DNA of 64,000 nucleotides from the NCBI GenBank assembly GCA_028023455.1, contig JAQFVV010012420.1:438001-502000 (forward strand), read 5' to 3'. A program made the position numbers and the translations under genes. A model generated the notes under the pieces. It made no database searches. It had not been told where the DNA came from and worked only from the letters and a program-made list of their open reading frames with translations. This DNA comes from Epiperipatus broadwayi (Eukaryota; Onychophora; Udeonychophora; Euonychophora; Peripatidae). Below, in pieces: positions 49,450 to 61,088 of this stretch (the first letter of the stretch is position 1; every line of letters begins with the position of its first letter).

Positions 49450-49526
49450 CTAGTTTCTTCAATTTCAGCATCTCTTTCTTTTTCAAGAAGTTTTAAAGTA
49501 TTGCTGATAAATTCTTCAAGAATCAT
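49450..49526 (-). CDS. IGHMBP2: IGHMBP2 (SMUBP-2) helicase, first coding exon
   Basis: Twenty-five codons plus two bases from ATG at 49526: MILEEFISNTLKLLEKER followed by DAEIEET, ending ACTAG|GTATGCC (donor GT at 49449-49448). From family knowledge, human IGHMBP2 begins with a short leader, then ESFV...LDLLELERDAEVEE, so LLEKERDAEIEE aligns directly. The two trailing bases join the first base of the exon at 16911 to make Arg, and the next residues (HENISLKELQ) continue the family match. The start is chosen because it is the only in-frame ATG and sits where the family begins. The ATG is directly preceded by TATTGTAGAAA, a possible acceptor for a 5' untranslated intron. The encoded helix is part of the N-terminal region of this RNA/DNA helicase. 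No promoter could be recognised upstream. Confidence 0.85.
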
Positions 49527-49529
49527 TTT

Positions 49530-51130
49530 CTACAATAAATGAAATCAAGTTTTATAGTTTTAATTACACTTTGATTGCACATATAAATAATAAATATAAT
49601 GAAATAATCCTTTAAAAATTATAGCATTTTACATGTTTTTTACCAGCCATTCTTAATCAATTTAGATATTATTTATTATCATCTATAAAAAAAATATGAA
49701 AATAAACTTGCTGTTTGCATTAGAAATAAGAAAGAGCAGGTAATAAATAAAACATAAAAATCATTTTAAAATATAAAAAATGAATTACAGTTCAAATTAG
49801 CATTGGTGAGATTGTTCCAAGAACAAAATGATATAAGTAAGATGGCTCAGGCATATTAAATAGCAACAGACAAGAAAAAGTATTGACTCAATATCATAAA
49901 AATACATTTTCTAATTTGAGATAATGTGATAAAGATTAAAATGCTTATTGAGGCCACAAAAAATTTTTCAGAAATTTTATAATAGAAATTAGTGAACTAC
50001 TGTATTGTAACAAACTTCTTGTGCTGTAATTATTAATATATATGTATAAAGAGATTTTCATATGTGAAAAATGTGATTATTGAATTCATTTTCTGTATAC
50101 AGTGTACTTGTTTGCACTTATTATTATTATTAGTATGCTGATAATTTGACTGGATCTCACCAGACATCTTCCAAGTAGTAAAGATCATTCAAGGGATATT
50201 GCAGATAAGTTAAAAATGTCTCTGCAACATTCCTGAATGCCCTCTGCTATCAGATGGTTGGTAGGATCCAGATAAAACACGATAATGCTAATAGTTGCAG
50301 CAAGAAAATTTACATATGGACAAATCCAAAATGTAAGTTGACATATATTTAATGTGGCACTTAATCTTAAATTAGTAATAATATAAATTCATTATTTCTT
50401 AACAAAGTTTCAACAAACCAGTCAAACAATTCAGCAACAACATTCCTTTACCAACATTGATATCAGGCTAAAATAACAATCAGTTTTCATAATATAATTG
50501 TTTCAGAGTCATAATCATTGCTCTTTAGCTGCTTTACCACTGTGCAGCTTCAGCCTTCTAATTTAATAGTCAAATCATTTTTTATATAAATACCAATATC
50601 AAACTGATTAGATGTAAAAAGTGAAATAATTATGATGTGGTCTTTAGAAGAAATATTAATGATTGAAATGTTATGAATCATTAGTAAGGCAGAGTTGAAA
50701 ACAATTATAAATAATAGTATTAAATAATCCTTATATCTTTTTAATTTTTTTTACAAAATTAAAATAGGAGTGCCTCTGAAATAGACTGCAGATCAGTGGA
50801 AACATAAAATTCTGTGTATATATATATACAATAATTTTTTTTTGCTAAAAAGTGTTCTAAGTAAAATGGATAAATTGGATTTATATTCGTTAATATATTT
50901 TTAAAAATGAGTCAATCAAGTCACCAGTAACATACCCAGATATTCAAGATTAGTGAATAGTTTGCACTGCAAATCTTCAACAATTTAATAAATTTTCAGT
51001 CTTCTATTTGGAATTTATATTTTGTACTAAATTTCTATTGCATATTGAATTTTTTAATAATAAACTAACATTAATTGTAATAGTTTGATATTTGTAATTA
51101 TTATTATGGACCATGATACTTGAGGAAAAT
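49530..51130. other. AT-rich DNA upstream of IGHMBP2 exon 1
   Basis: No CpG-rich promoter-like block and no second gene is visible here. A tRNA-like A-box stretch on the minus strand at about 50515-50560 (CACAGTGGTAAAGCAGC) is probably a SINE remnant. Sequence near 50150-50300 is less AT-rich but has no long open frame. Confidence 0.4.
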
Positions 51131-51184
51131 TACAAGTAGCCTTTGCTTTGAAAAAGTGTGCCCATCCCTAATATAGTCATTTGG

Positions 51185-52760
51185 TATATAACTTTCCCAA
51201 CAATTTTTTTTATTTCTCCATCTGCTTCTTTTAAGATGTCAATTACATTTCCATCATTTCATGGAGTTTTTCGTTCTTCATAGATTTAATTGTATTATCA
51301 CTTCTTTAATTAAAATACTGGGCAATTCAGAAAGTGTAATAACTGGAAATATCTAATTTTCATTTAGTATACAATTCTTTATCAAACAATTCCATACATT
51401 TTACGATATCATCTTTCTTTTTACTAATAGTTCCATCTTTTCTTCTTATTACAGAAACATCTTTCCAATATCAAAATGTTGTTTTACACATTTGAGACTT
51501 TTCTTTTATGGCTTTCCTTGCCAATTCACATTTATATTTTCTAATATTATTATTAACTCTTTTTCAAATCATTTTATAAAACTTTAGATATTTAATTCTT
51601 CTCAAAGGATCATTTAAAAATTTTCCATATATTTTCTTCTCTTCATACATTCACTTCTCTTAGTAGAAATTTCATACAATTGCTGTTTTTTGTATGAACT
51701 ATTTTCTCATAATTTCTAATAGTGAATCACATTCTCTTACTGGAAATTGCTGCTTTTTTTGTATCAGCTATTTTCTCATAATTCTTAATGGAAATCAGTT
51801 ATCTCTGTATAGATTTCATTTGAAGTCTGAACCATCTTCAAAATCAGTTATTTTAAATTTATTTGCAAATTTTAATTTAAATTCAATGGAATGTTTTTGA
51901 AGATTAGGAATATCAACTATAAATACTGTTTTTTATATATATTGCTTATAATACTTTTTTCATATACACTTCAATGCAAACAAATTTTCTTAAAAAACTT
52001 AATTATTTTCCTTAATTTCGATTGTCCAGCAGTCTTCATCAGAGCTACAATATATGAATAATATAAATACATAACCACCATACCTTACATCTTACCAATC
52101 GATGATCTCTTCTTGTGTTGAATCCAAAAAGAATATTAGTCAAAATATAATCCAATCCTATTGTAAATTTATTTGAATTCTTTCATGTTCATTTCTTTTA
52201 GCATTTTTTCACACAGAAAAATTCATAATAGTTTTTCTTTTTCTGTGAATTCTACAAATCTGTGTCCTCTTTCATTTCTATCATCATAACCAAATTAGCA
52301 CATTCATCTTCCAATCATTTATTAGTTCTAGCATTAAAGTCTCCATAACAATTTTAAATGTTTGATCTGATCAAAAACATTTTGTACAAGCATATAAAAA
52401 TCCTCTACTTCTTTATCATAATAAAAACTTGAACTCAACTTGAATTATCTACATTTACTATATTCCATTAATTTGAATAATTAATCCTGCTATCAATCTC
52501 TACAATGTTGTTCTTCCAATTTTTATTTATAATGAATCCCACTCCACTTGTGCTTCTAATATTTGTACATGTCTACTTTTTAAATCAATTATTTCTTCAT
52601 ATTTTTTCCTAACTTCACAAAGTCCAATAATTTCCCATTTAATATTAGACAATTCCTTTTCCAATTCATGCAATCTACTTTTACTTGAAAGTGATATGCA
52701 GTTATAAATACCTAAATAAAAGGTCATCATTGAATGGCAGCTGATCTGCAATCAGGGCAT
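51185..52760 (-). pseudogene. Non-LTR retrotransposon (CFDP2-like) endonuclease and start of RT, broken
   Basis: On the minus strand, 52751-52527 is open and reads SSKSRLHELEKELSNIKWEI then IGLCEVRKK, the N-terminal part of an apurinic-type endonuclease. Further fragments in changing frames give GFIINKNWKNNIVEIDSR, GDFNART (catalytic Asp and Asn), LDYILTN and DHRLVRCKV (the usual end of the domain). The linker to RT follows (KHSIEFKLKFANKFKITDF, ARKAIKEKSQM, GNVIDILKEADGEIKKIVG), after which the element is cut near 51185. The order fits RTE-like elements often annotated as craniofacial development protein 2-like. It is full of stops. A separate segment (about 51908-52088) interrupts it after DHRLVRCKV, and 51690-51790 is locally duplicated. 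Confidence 0.8.
51908..52088 (-). repeat. Insertion inside the non-LTR remnant, carrying a hammerhead-like core
   Basis: The endonuclease-RT reading is lost between DHRLVRCKV and KHSIEFKLKF. On the minus strand the interruption contains CTGATGA (52042-52036), a stem-loop of five pairs with one mismatch (GACTG...CAATC) and GAAA (52019-52016). Terminal repeats of Penelope-like elements are known to carry such motifs, so this may be an orphan piece of another Penelope family. Confidence 0.45.
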
Positions 52761-53019
52761 TCTTAGTACTCTTTAACTTCAGCTGCAAATAGTTTCTCAC
52801 CGGTTAGACAAATATTGGGTAGTGAACTTTTATGCTTCACTTTTTTGTTTTATTCTCTATTCAAAAGTAATAAGATACCCATTTATCAATGAATATTTGA
52901 AAGACAATCTAAGTTGGCTATTAATAAGTGAAATTAAAAAAAAGGCATCCTAAAATAGCTTGGAACATGAAAAAAATTCATGTCTCATCAATATTTGCAA
53001 TTTCATCAGTTCAAAAGCA

Positions 53020-53066
53020 GAGCAAATGGAAGTGCTAACCATTATACCATAATATCCTTTAATATA
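53020..53066 (-). repeat. tRNA-like A-box fragment (SINE remnant)
   Basis: On the minus strand, ATTATGGTATAATGGTTAGC is close to a tRNA D-arm and A box (GGTATAATGGTTAGC). No clear B box follows, so it is read as a SINE head and not a tRNA gene. Confidence 0.4.
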
Positions 53067-53200
53067 AATATAATATAATGAAGCCACCCTAAACCACTAG
53101 TGGATGATGGCATAACAAACTATTTTCTATACTGCCTTGTATGTGTATAGTATTTTTCAACACACATGCATAGAATACATATTCCTTTTAACATATGTAT

Positions 53201-55002
53201 TGTAACGGAATGACGATTGAATGACATTCCTTTTTATTTATATATAATACGGATTCTTAAATTCAAATCATCCACCTTCCATTGCCACAAGCAAAAAGAA
53301 CATATGGACATAAATGAATCTATATCCATACTTGACCGAACCTGTGACCATATGGATATTGCCCCAGGTTATCTTTCCCGGTCAAACGTCTCTCAACTGC
53401 TGTAATTATTAAAGAATTACAGTGCTCAGATAAATTATAAATTTTAATGGGATCAGAAATGCCATACCACTAGCCTCATGTGTTACTTAGTATTCAAAAT
53501 GGAGTAATAATTATAACCCAAACCCCTCCGGTATATTAACTATTTAGAATGGCGAAAAAACAAGACGAAACAGACAAAATACTTAAGGAACATTTAATAT
53601 AATAAAAAAATAACAAAAAAGAAATCAATTGAAATATTTACATACAATAAAAAAAATCATTTTGATATAATGCTATGATTAAGTGTATGGATTAAATCCT
53701 ATAAATGATTATAATCTACGAAAATAAATTATCCATTTACAGTCGTCATTCCGAGTATTAGAAAGAGACTAATTACTGTCTATCTCATTAATATCTGGAA
53801 TTTGCAATTGCTTTAAATCAAGAGTATGTGCACGTGTTCTATATAGGTGTATGTAATTTACCTAGGTTTTTTTTTGTCTCCGACATGAGTTAATGTCCTG
53901 CTGACAGTCATGTGGAATTCCTCCATTTCTTTAGCAAAGATGGCCGCTCTTAGGTTTGGATTCAGTTTGTGGAATTTCTTCTTATATCTGTAGTGATATC
54001 TCCGTACTAGAAAATCAAGGGCATGGCAGGCAGATCATCAGGCAGGCGCTACATCGGCAGTTGTTACATGGCGAGGTGACCGTATGAGCACGGTGGGTCT
54101 GAATCGGCCAGCGATCATGATAGCCCTTAGCCACACATCCTTGAAGCTTCATTTATGTTGTAGATTCTTTTCATGTTCATACAGTGCTCAGTCTTCTACG
54201 TCAAGGTCATTTTACTCAGCTTTCTGGTTTTTTCTTTGCAAATTTTAAAATTTCATGTCTGCTTTCTGCTATATTCTAATCTGCTTATCAGAGCAGTGTT
54301 CTCACCGAAGTCTCTACGTGAACTGTCCTGAATTAATTAATTAATTTCTTTTTTTCAAATTTTTTCATTATCTTGATCTTTTTGTTTGTTGCTTTTCTGT
54401 CACACCTTTCACTTTATGATGCCTTCAACAGCTTATTCAAATTTACTTTTTTCATACAATTTCATAGCAATATTTTACATTTATTTATTATTTATTTTCT
54501 TTTCTTTTTTTAATAAAACTATTTTCATTTGACATGCATTAAACATTGCTCTCTTTATACATACTCTCACACATGTATTTTGTTTCGTCAAAATGTGTAC
54601 TTTTTTAGAATAGATCTTTATCATTTGTCACATTTTAAATTCTATTTCTAATCTTATTTAAACTCCTCAATTTTCTTACCTTTTTTATAAATCATTTTAA
54701 GTTCCTATTTTGTTTATATTTCCTTTCTCACTGTTGATTTTAAACCAAATATACAATTTCAATATTTTCTAACTTTACTTCTTATATTTTTCAAAATATC
54801 AACTTTGGAGGGTAAAAGATAAGCATCTTGTCCGATTCCATTTCCCTCTCTTTTATTTCATTACGATAATTAATTACGACATTTTTCTTTCCTCATTGGC
54901 TTAATTCTTCTATTTTTTTTTTTTCTATTTAGAAAAGAAAACTACAATATTTAATATTGTCTTATATAAAATATATACATGTGTGCATGTGCGATCATCA
55001 CA
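53201..55002 (-). repeat. 3' LTR of the 7-kb element (1.8 kb)
   Basis: It is co-linear with 58387-60198, including the TTATTTATATATAATAC start on the plus strand, a GC-rich centre (about 53940-54150) and the GCGATCATCACA edge. Short open frames shared with the other LTR (53217-53405 and 58404-58592) are not taken as genes, although both copies keep a 62-codon frame. Confidence 0.87.
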
Positions 55003-55005
55003 TTA

Positions 55006-55025
55006 CACCGTTTCCTCCTTTCGAA
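55006..55025 (-). other. Polypurine tract of the 7-kb LTR element
   Basis: On the minus strand a run of A and G (GAAAGGAGGAAACGG) ends a few bases before the 3' LTR, where plus-strand DNA synthesis would be primed. Confidence 0.65.
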
Positions 55026-55090
55026 AATTTTTCTTAAAAAAATTTTGATGGATTGAAAGCTATGCACTTCTTAACTGAACTATTGTTATT

Positions 55091-55718
55091 ATGACCCTCT
55101 CATATCCATATACTCCTAATCTTGATGAAGTTATGATGAGACTATTCCTAAAGAGGCGACCAGGCAAATTACATTCCTTTTTTCTAACAATCGAATCAGC
55201 ATTACCAAACCCTTTTAATCAAGCTTATACAAACAATATGCGAGTTGACTTCTGCCTCCTGATGGTATATACAGGTTAGAGTCCACAGGATATTTCTGTG
55301 ATCTGATTAAACCTGTTCATACCCCACATTTCACAACTTATATCCCTCTAAGTGACAACTCTGATCACTATACCGAGGTAGGTTTGATGATTGGCATTTC
55401 TTATCCAGACTCATCCATGAGCTCAGAATATTTACTGACAACTCATTATATAAGGGGTTCTTTCCCCGTACATTGGTTTATATTTCAATGACTCACAATA
55501 TTTATCATCTAACTGGCAATTTCAATCCAGTGAGTCTTTATATGAGAAGAGGATCTCTGTCCCTGTCTTCCCTATCTAATAACATCTGGTTCACCGCAGA
55601 ACTCACGCATGAATATATAACAGAGATGGCTTACCATATACTGATAAGATCCCTACTAAAATATCTATCCCTACTGCCTCCTGCCTCTATCTACAATCTC
55701 ATTCACTACTCTCTTTAA
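55091..55718 (+). pseudogene. Unidentified coding-like stretch antisense to the LTR element
   Basis: Three open pieces follow one another on the plus strand in three different frames: 55091-55279 (MTLSYPYTPNLDEVMMRLFL start), 55276-55491 (VHTPHFTTYIPLSDNSDHYT, then GLMIGISYPDS) and 55473-55718 (GNFNPVSLYMRRGSLSLSSL). The joins overlap or nearly overlap, as expected for one frame of about 200 codons broken by two frameshifts. It lies between the end of gag and the polypurine tract, on the opposite strand to gag. I do not recognise the family. It could be an antisense gene of the element, a captured fragment or chance. Confidence 0.35.
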
Positions 55719-55906
55719 CTGATGGTTTGTCTCAATTTGGGTAAAGTGTTCCTTGCAAACTGTTTGGCCATTTACTGGCTCATTCTTCCCTTATATTATC
55801 ATTATTATTATTTTTTCCTATTCTCATAAGTCCATTTTTCATTAATCTTAATCCAGTCCATTTCCAATATTGTACCAGTGAATCCGTCCGTTCCTTATAA
55901 TTGTAA

Positions 55907-57338
55907 TTATGTTTTATCTGGAGGTAGTCTCATCCTGTTGGACTCATATTTGCTTCCTCTGGGATGCGGATTTTGATCCCTATGTTCTCTATCCTCTGTC
56001 CATTCATATGGATGTTTCAATTCAGTCTCCCCTCTATGTCGTCCATCTTCCTGCACTCTTGGGTTCCGCTCCGTAAAATTCCTTGTTTTCTTCCCATTGC
56101 CCTTTAATAGGATCCCAACCATTTTTAATTACAAATGGTTCCTTTGGAGGCGGTCTAGATTTATATCTCTCTGATTGGCTCTGGTGCTATCCAATGCGTA
56201 TAGCTACTGAGTAATCAGGTCCACTGTCTTCCTCTCCATACTAATCAGTATCTGTTCATTGTCTCTCAGGAAACCATGCCTAATCATCCGAATTATTTGC
56301 ATTTCAGATAATGGATTAGATGTTATCATCCGTAACTTGGCCACTTGATGGCGAAAGAATGTTGTAAATGATTCTCCTGGTCTCCATTTCTCCTGTGCTA
56401 TCTGATGCAAGATGTTTTCTTGGAGTTCCTCACTCCAATAACTGGTCCTCAAAGCTTTATAATATTCTGTGAATGTTGTGGGCTTCTGGAACAGTGAGTT
56501 CCGCCACACTTGTGATTTGCCCTGCAAATGACTGCAGGCCAGCGCTATCTTGGCCTCCTCATTCATCCTGCTGAACTTGAAATATCTTTTGAGGCTCCCC
56601 AAGTGCTCCATAGGGCTTTCTCCTGGGCGTCCAGAGAAAACTTGTATCTTTAAGAACTGATGGAACCCGATAGGATTATCTATGTGATTTCCGTAACCCG
56701 TCTATATATCCTCCAGTGGCTCTTGGTTTGATGCCTTCTACTTCAATGTTTGTGCTATTACCAGCTGACGTTATCCTTCTCTTCAAATTTAGACTCTAAC
56801 CTTTCTACTACTCTTTCTATATGACTTATGACCCACTTCATATTCACCAGCATCCTATTATTTTCTAATCTCATCACTTCAAATTCCTCCTTTTCCTTAT
56901 TTCCACTTCCAGCTGCCCTATTGCTACTCTCAGATCTGAATATGCCGACTTTATCTCTACACTCTCTGCCCTATCTAGTTCCTCACACTCATATGGTTCT
57001 ATGCTTTTTGGTTCATTCAACTTGATTTCCCTGTCCGGTCCATTCCCGGTATCATTTGCTTATGATTGATTGGTGAAGATACTCCTCATTTCTTCTATGG
57101 CTTCAGCAATTCTTTTGTTACTCTCCATTGCTAACTTTGCACACCATTCTTCCATCCTTCTTTCTTCCCTGTGCTGGGATTCCTTCATAAACTGCTGCTG
57201 TTCCATTCTCATTTTCATGAGCATATTCATTACATCACTAAAGTGTATTTTATCGTTCACTTCCCTCTCCTTATCTTCATCCACTTCTCTTACTTCAGTT
57301 ACTTGATGTTCCATTTTAGTTTGGGACCTTGTACGCAT
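55907..57338 (-). pseudogene. Gag-like protein of the 7-kb LTR element, broken
   Basis: From ATG 57338: MRTRSQTKMEHQ, a charged helical region (MLMKMRMEQQQFMKESQHRE) probably forming a coiled coil, and a stop after 92 codons. Beyond several breaks comes an open core at 56665-56204 (FHQFLKIQVFSGRPGESPME, HLQGKSQVWRNSLFQKPTTF, ESFTTFFRHQVAKLRMITSN, RMIRHGF). A basic Arg/Gly/Glu-rich tail (56122-55907) ends at a stop. It matches the 45-kb gag block by block (NQFLKIRPFEGQMGEAPMEH and FHRQVARLRTL). No CCHC zinc knuckle was seen. Gag packages element RNA into particles; this copy is broken in at least three places. Confidence 0.8.
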
Positions 57339-58386
57339 AGATATAATTTTTATTTAACCCTTCTTGATATATATATATTTTTCTACTGCTTCTTTCCTTT
57401 CTATTTTGATTTGCTATTTGGTTCTTTATTATATGATTATTACCATTTAGACCACTAGCCAATCCAAACACACTTGCTCTGGTTCACCAATTTTGTCTAC
57501 CTGGCCTAGATTCATTTTCACTGCTGGCCTAGATTCATTGTGACTGCCTGCCCTACGTTGATGACTGCCCTCTATTCCACTACTTATGTAAACTCTTAAT
57601 TATTCTGATTAACTGACACACTTATTAAACACTATACTTTATTCCTCTCTGTTAACGATATATATATCAATTCATTTATTTTAACTGTCTTTCCAACAAT
57701 CCACGTTTCTGACCTACTTTAATACTAAGTGTATCATTTATTGATCACTTTATTGTTAAGGCTATTTAAAATTCATACACATATATATTTTTCAACTTAC
57801 TCATATCCTACATTACACATTCCGTTTGTACTTTATTGTTACGCCTATGAAATCATACATACATTTATTTTTTAACTTAACTGAAATATGCGACTATTTT
57901 AGAATCACACATATATATATTTCCTTCAACTTAACTTACATACGTGACCATTTTTATTATTTATAATTAAAAGCTTCCTGAAACTTTATTTTATTATACT
58001 CGACATAAACACTTTATACTTCGTTAACAGCAATTACATCTATATAATCTATCTTTGATCGCTACAATTATATTTAATACTTTTTCCCCCAACTTCTTTC
58101 TTACATTAAATGCATCCAACGAAACTTCAAAAGCTTTCTTGATATTAAAAATTTCCCCCTTCTTTCTATCCTTTCTACCCATTTGATGTCAAAAGACATC
58201 AAAATACATATATAAAGTATTACAAAGCGCAAAAAAAAATGTATCCCCTTCGTCTTCGTTCACCACTCTGATTTATTAAACTAATTTTATATATATATAT
58301 TTTAAATATTTATTTTATTTTACAAAATTTACCCAAACACGTGATTTCCAATTGCACAGCAATAATATCCTGGACTGGCTCCCAAA
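57339..58386 (-). other. 5' leader of the 7-kb LTR element
   Basis: This lies between the probable primer-binding site and the gag start. It is T/C-rich on the plus strand with no long open frame, presumably an untranslated leader and packaging region. Confidence 0.5.
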
Positions 58387-60198
58387 TGTAATGGAATGAA
58401 CAATTGAAAGGGGTTCCTTTTTATTTATATATAATACAGATTCTTATATTCAAATCATCCACCTTCCATTACCACAAGAGAAGAGAACATATGGACATAA
58501 ACGAATCTATATCCATACTTGACCGAACCTGTGTCCATACGGATATTGTCTCAGGTTATCTTTCCCGGTCAAACGTCTCTCGACTGCTGTAATTATTAAA
58601 GAATTACAGCACTTGGATAAATTATAAATTTTAATGGGATCAGAAATGCCGTACCACTAGCCTCATGTGTTACTTAGTACTCAAAATGGAGTAATAATTA
58701 TAACCCAAACCCCTCCTGGTATATTAACTATTTAGAATGTCGAAGAAACGAGACGAAACAGACAAATTTTTAAGGAACACTTAATATAATAAATAAATAA
58801 CAAAAGAGAAATCAATTGAAATATTTACATACAATATAAAAAAAATCATTTTGATATAATGCTACGATTAAGTGTATGGGTTAAATCCTATAACTGATTA
58901 TAATCTACGAAAATAAATTATCCATTTACAGTCGTCATTCCAAGTATTAGAAAGAGTCTAATTACTGTCTATCTCATTAATATCTGGAATTTGCAATTGC
59001 TTTAAATCAAGAGTATGTGCACATGTGTTCTATATAGGTGTGTTATGTAATTTACCTAGGTTTTTCTTTGTCTCTTATGTGAGTTAAGGTCCTGCTGACC
59101 GTCATGTGGAATTCCACCACTTCTTTAGCAGATACAGCTGCTCTTAGGTTTGGATTCGGTTTGTGGAATTTCTTCTTATATCCGTAGTGATATCTCCATA
59201 CTAGAACATCAAGGGCATGGCAGGTCGATCATCAGGCAGGCGCTACATCGGCAGTTGTTACATGGCAAGGTGATCGTATGAGCGCGATGGGTCTGAATCG
59301 GCCAGTGATCGTGATGGCCCTTAGCCACACATTCTTGAAGCTTCATTTATGTTGTAGATTCTTTTCATGTTCATACAGTGTTCAGTCTTCTATGCTGAGG
59401 TCCTTTTACTCGGCTTTCTGGTTTTTTCATTGCAAATTTTAAAATTTCATGTCTGCTTTCTGCTATATTCTGATCTACTTCTTATCAGAGCAGTGTTCTC
59501 ACTGAAGTCTCTACGTGAACTGTACTGAATTAATTAATGTCTTTTTCAAATTCTTTCATTATCTTGGTCTTTTTGTTTGTTGCTTTTCTTTCACACCTTT
59601 CACTTTATGACGCTTTCAACAGCTTATACAAATTTACTTTTTTCATACAATTTCGTAGCAATATTTTACATTTATTATTTATTTCCTTTTTTTAAATAAA
59701 ATTATTTTCATTTGACATGCATTAAACATTGCTCTCTTTATACATACTCTCACACATGCATTTCGTTTTCGTCAAAATGTGTACTTTCTTAGAATAGATC
59801 TTTATCTTTTGTCACATTTTAAACTCTATTTCTAATCTTATTTAAACTCCTCAATTTTTTTACATTTTTTATAAATCATTTCAAGTTTCTATTTCATCTA
59901 TATTTCCTTTCTCACTGTTGATTTTAAACCAAATATACAATTTCAATATTTTCTAACTTTACTTCTTATATTTTTCAAAATATCAACTTTGGAGGGTAAA
60001 AGATAAGCATCTTGTCCGATTCCATTTCCCTCTCTTTTATTTCATTACGATAATTAATTACAACATTTTTCTTTCCTCATTGGCTTAATTCTTTTATTTA
60101 TTTGTTTATTTTTCTATTTCGAAAAGAAAACTACAATATTTAATATTGTCTAATATTAAATATATACACATGTGATCGCAGTATGTGCGATCATGACA
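58387..60198 (-). repeat. 5' LTR of the 7-kb element (1.8 kb)
   Basis: It is co-linear with 53201-55002 with scattered differences. Its outer edge GATCATGACA is followed by the GTAT target duplication (60199-60202). Confidence 0.87.
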
Positions 60199-60202
60199 GT
60201 AT

Positions 60203-61080
60203 ATATGCACATATCTATAACGATTTAAAATTACAGAACATAAAAACAAATTATTATAAACAAAAATAATTTTAAAACATATAATGCAGAGAGTATATAT
60301 ATTTACATATGTATATAGTGGTGTATGTGAGAATATATTCAAAGAATAATTCTCATTATTTTACCAATGGATTTGTTTTTTAAAACAAACAGCTGTCATC
60401 AGAATAAGGCTCACATATATGAATTCTTTACAAATTCTCCTAGACTTATCACAAACTTTATGCTTGAAACTTATTTCACGTGAAATTTTAATTTTAAAAA
60501 AAGTGATTAAATGAAACACATAATTCAGTCAAAAGTACAAGATTTGACATGAGATTTATAGAAAATATTGTATGGGGAAAAAAAAATATCAGTTGTCATA
60601 TTGGAAAATAAGAGTAATAATTACAATTTACTAATTAATTTACAAATGTTAATGTTTTTTTGATAGCATATAAATGAAGTGCCAGATGCTCAGAAAGTGA
60701 ATGCAGTGGCTGAGGATGGTTATTCAAATGAAGTTAAAATATAACTAGTGAAAAATGAAGCCAAGAATTTTCAGGTATAGATCTCATGAAACAATGCTGA
60801 GTGCATATGTCTGCCATTCCCATGATCTAGGTTTTGGATGAACTTTGAAATTTTTTAAAGGCTATAAACAAGTTTATATTTTTAGTTTCAGATCGACAAT
60901 CCATAGCCAACTCACCATTATTGGTCAGTAAATGGGTATCTGGTTATTAGTAACTAGAAGATATAAGCATCAGTTCATTAATTTTAAAAATAAGAAATAT
61001 GTTTCTAATATGATATAAATGTCATGCTCTAATAATTTAAGAATGAAGAATTAAGAGTATAATTTATTATATACATTAAT
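60203..61080. other. AT-rich non-coding DNA
   Basis: No gene. A short hairpin, TTTGTTTTTTAAAACAAA, lies near 60378. Confidence 0.4.
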
Positions 61081-61088
61081 ATATAAGC

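Larger units (their letters stand above)
53201..60198 (-). mobile_element. Gag-only LTR retrotransposon, about 7 kb, with TSD
   Basis: Two long direct repeats (53201-55002 and 58387-60198) flank a 3.4-kb interior. In the minus reading direction each LTR starts TGTSATGATCGCAC and ends TTACA, i.e. TG...CA. GTAT at 53197-53200 and 60199-60202 is a 4-bp target duplication. A purine tract, GAAAGGAGGAAACGG, lies just before the 3' LTR (about 55023-55006). A possible primer site, TTTGGGAGCCAGTCCAGG, lies just after the 5' LTR (58386-58369). Gag is the only recognised gene. No reverse transcriptase, RNase H or integrase was found. Confidence 0.87.

Noticed and set aside
60376-60402. CTGATGA on the minus strand next to a TTTGTTTTTTAAAACAAA hairpin
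   Set aside because: No GAAA follows the hairpin, so the core is incomplete.
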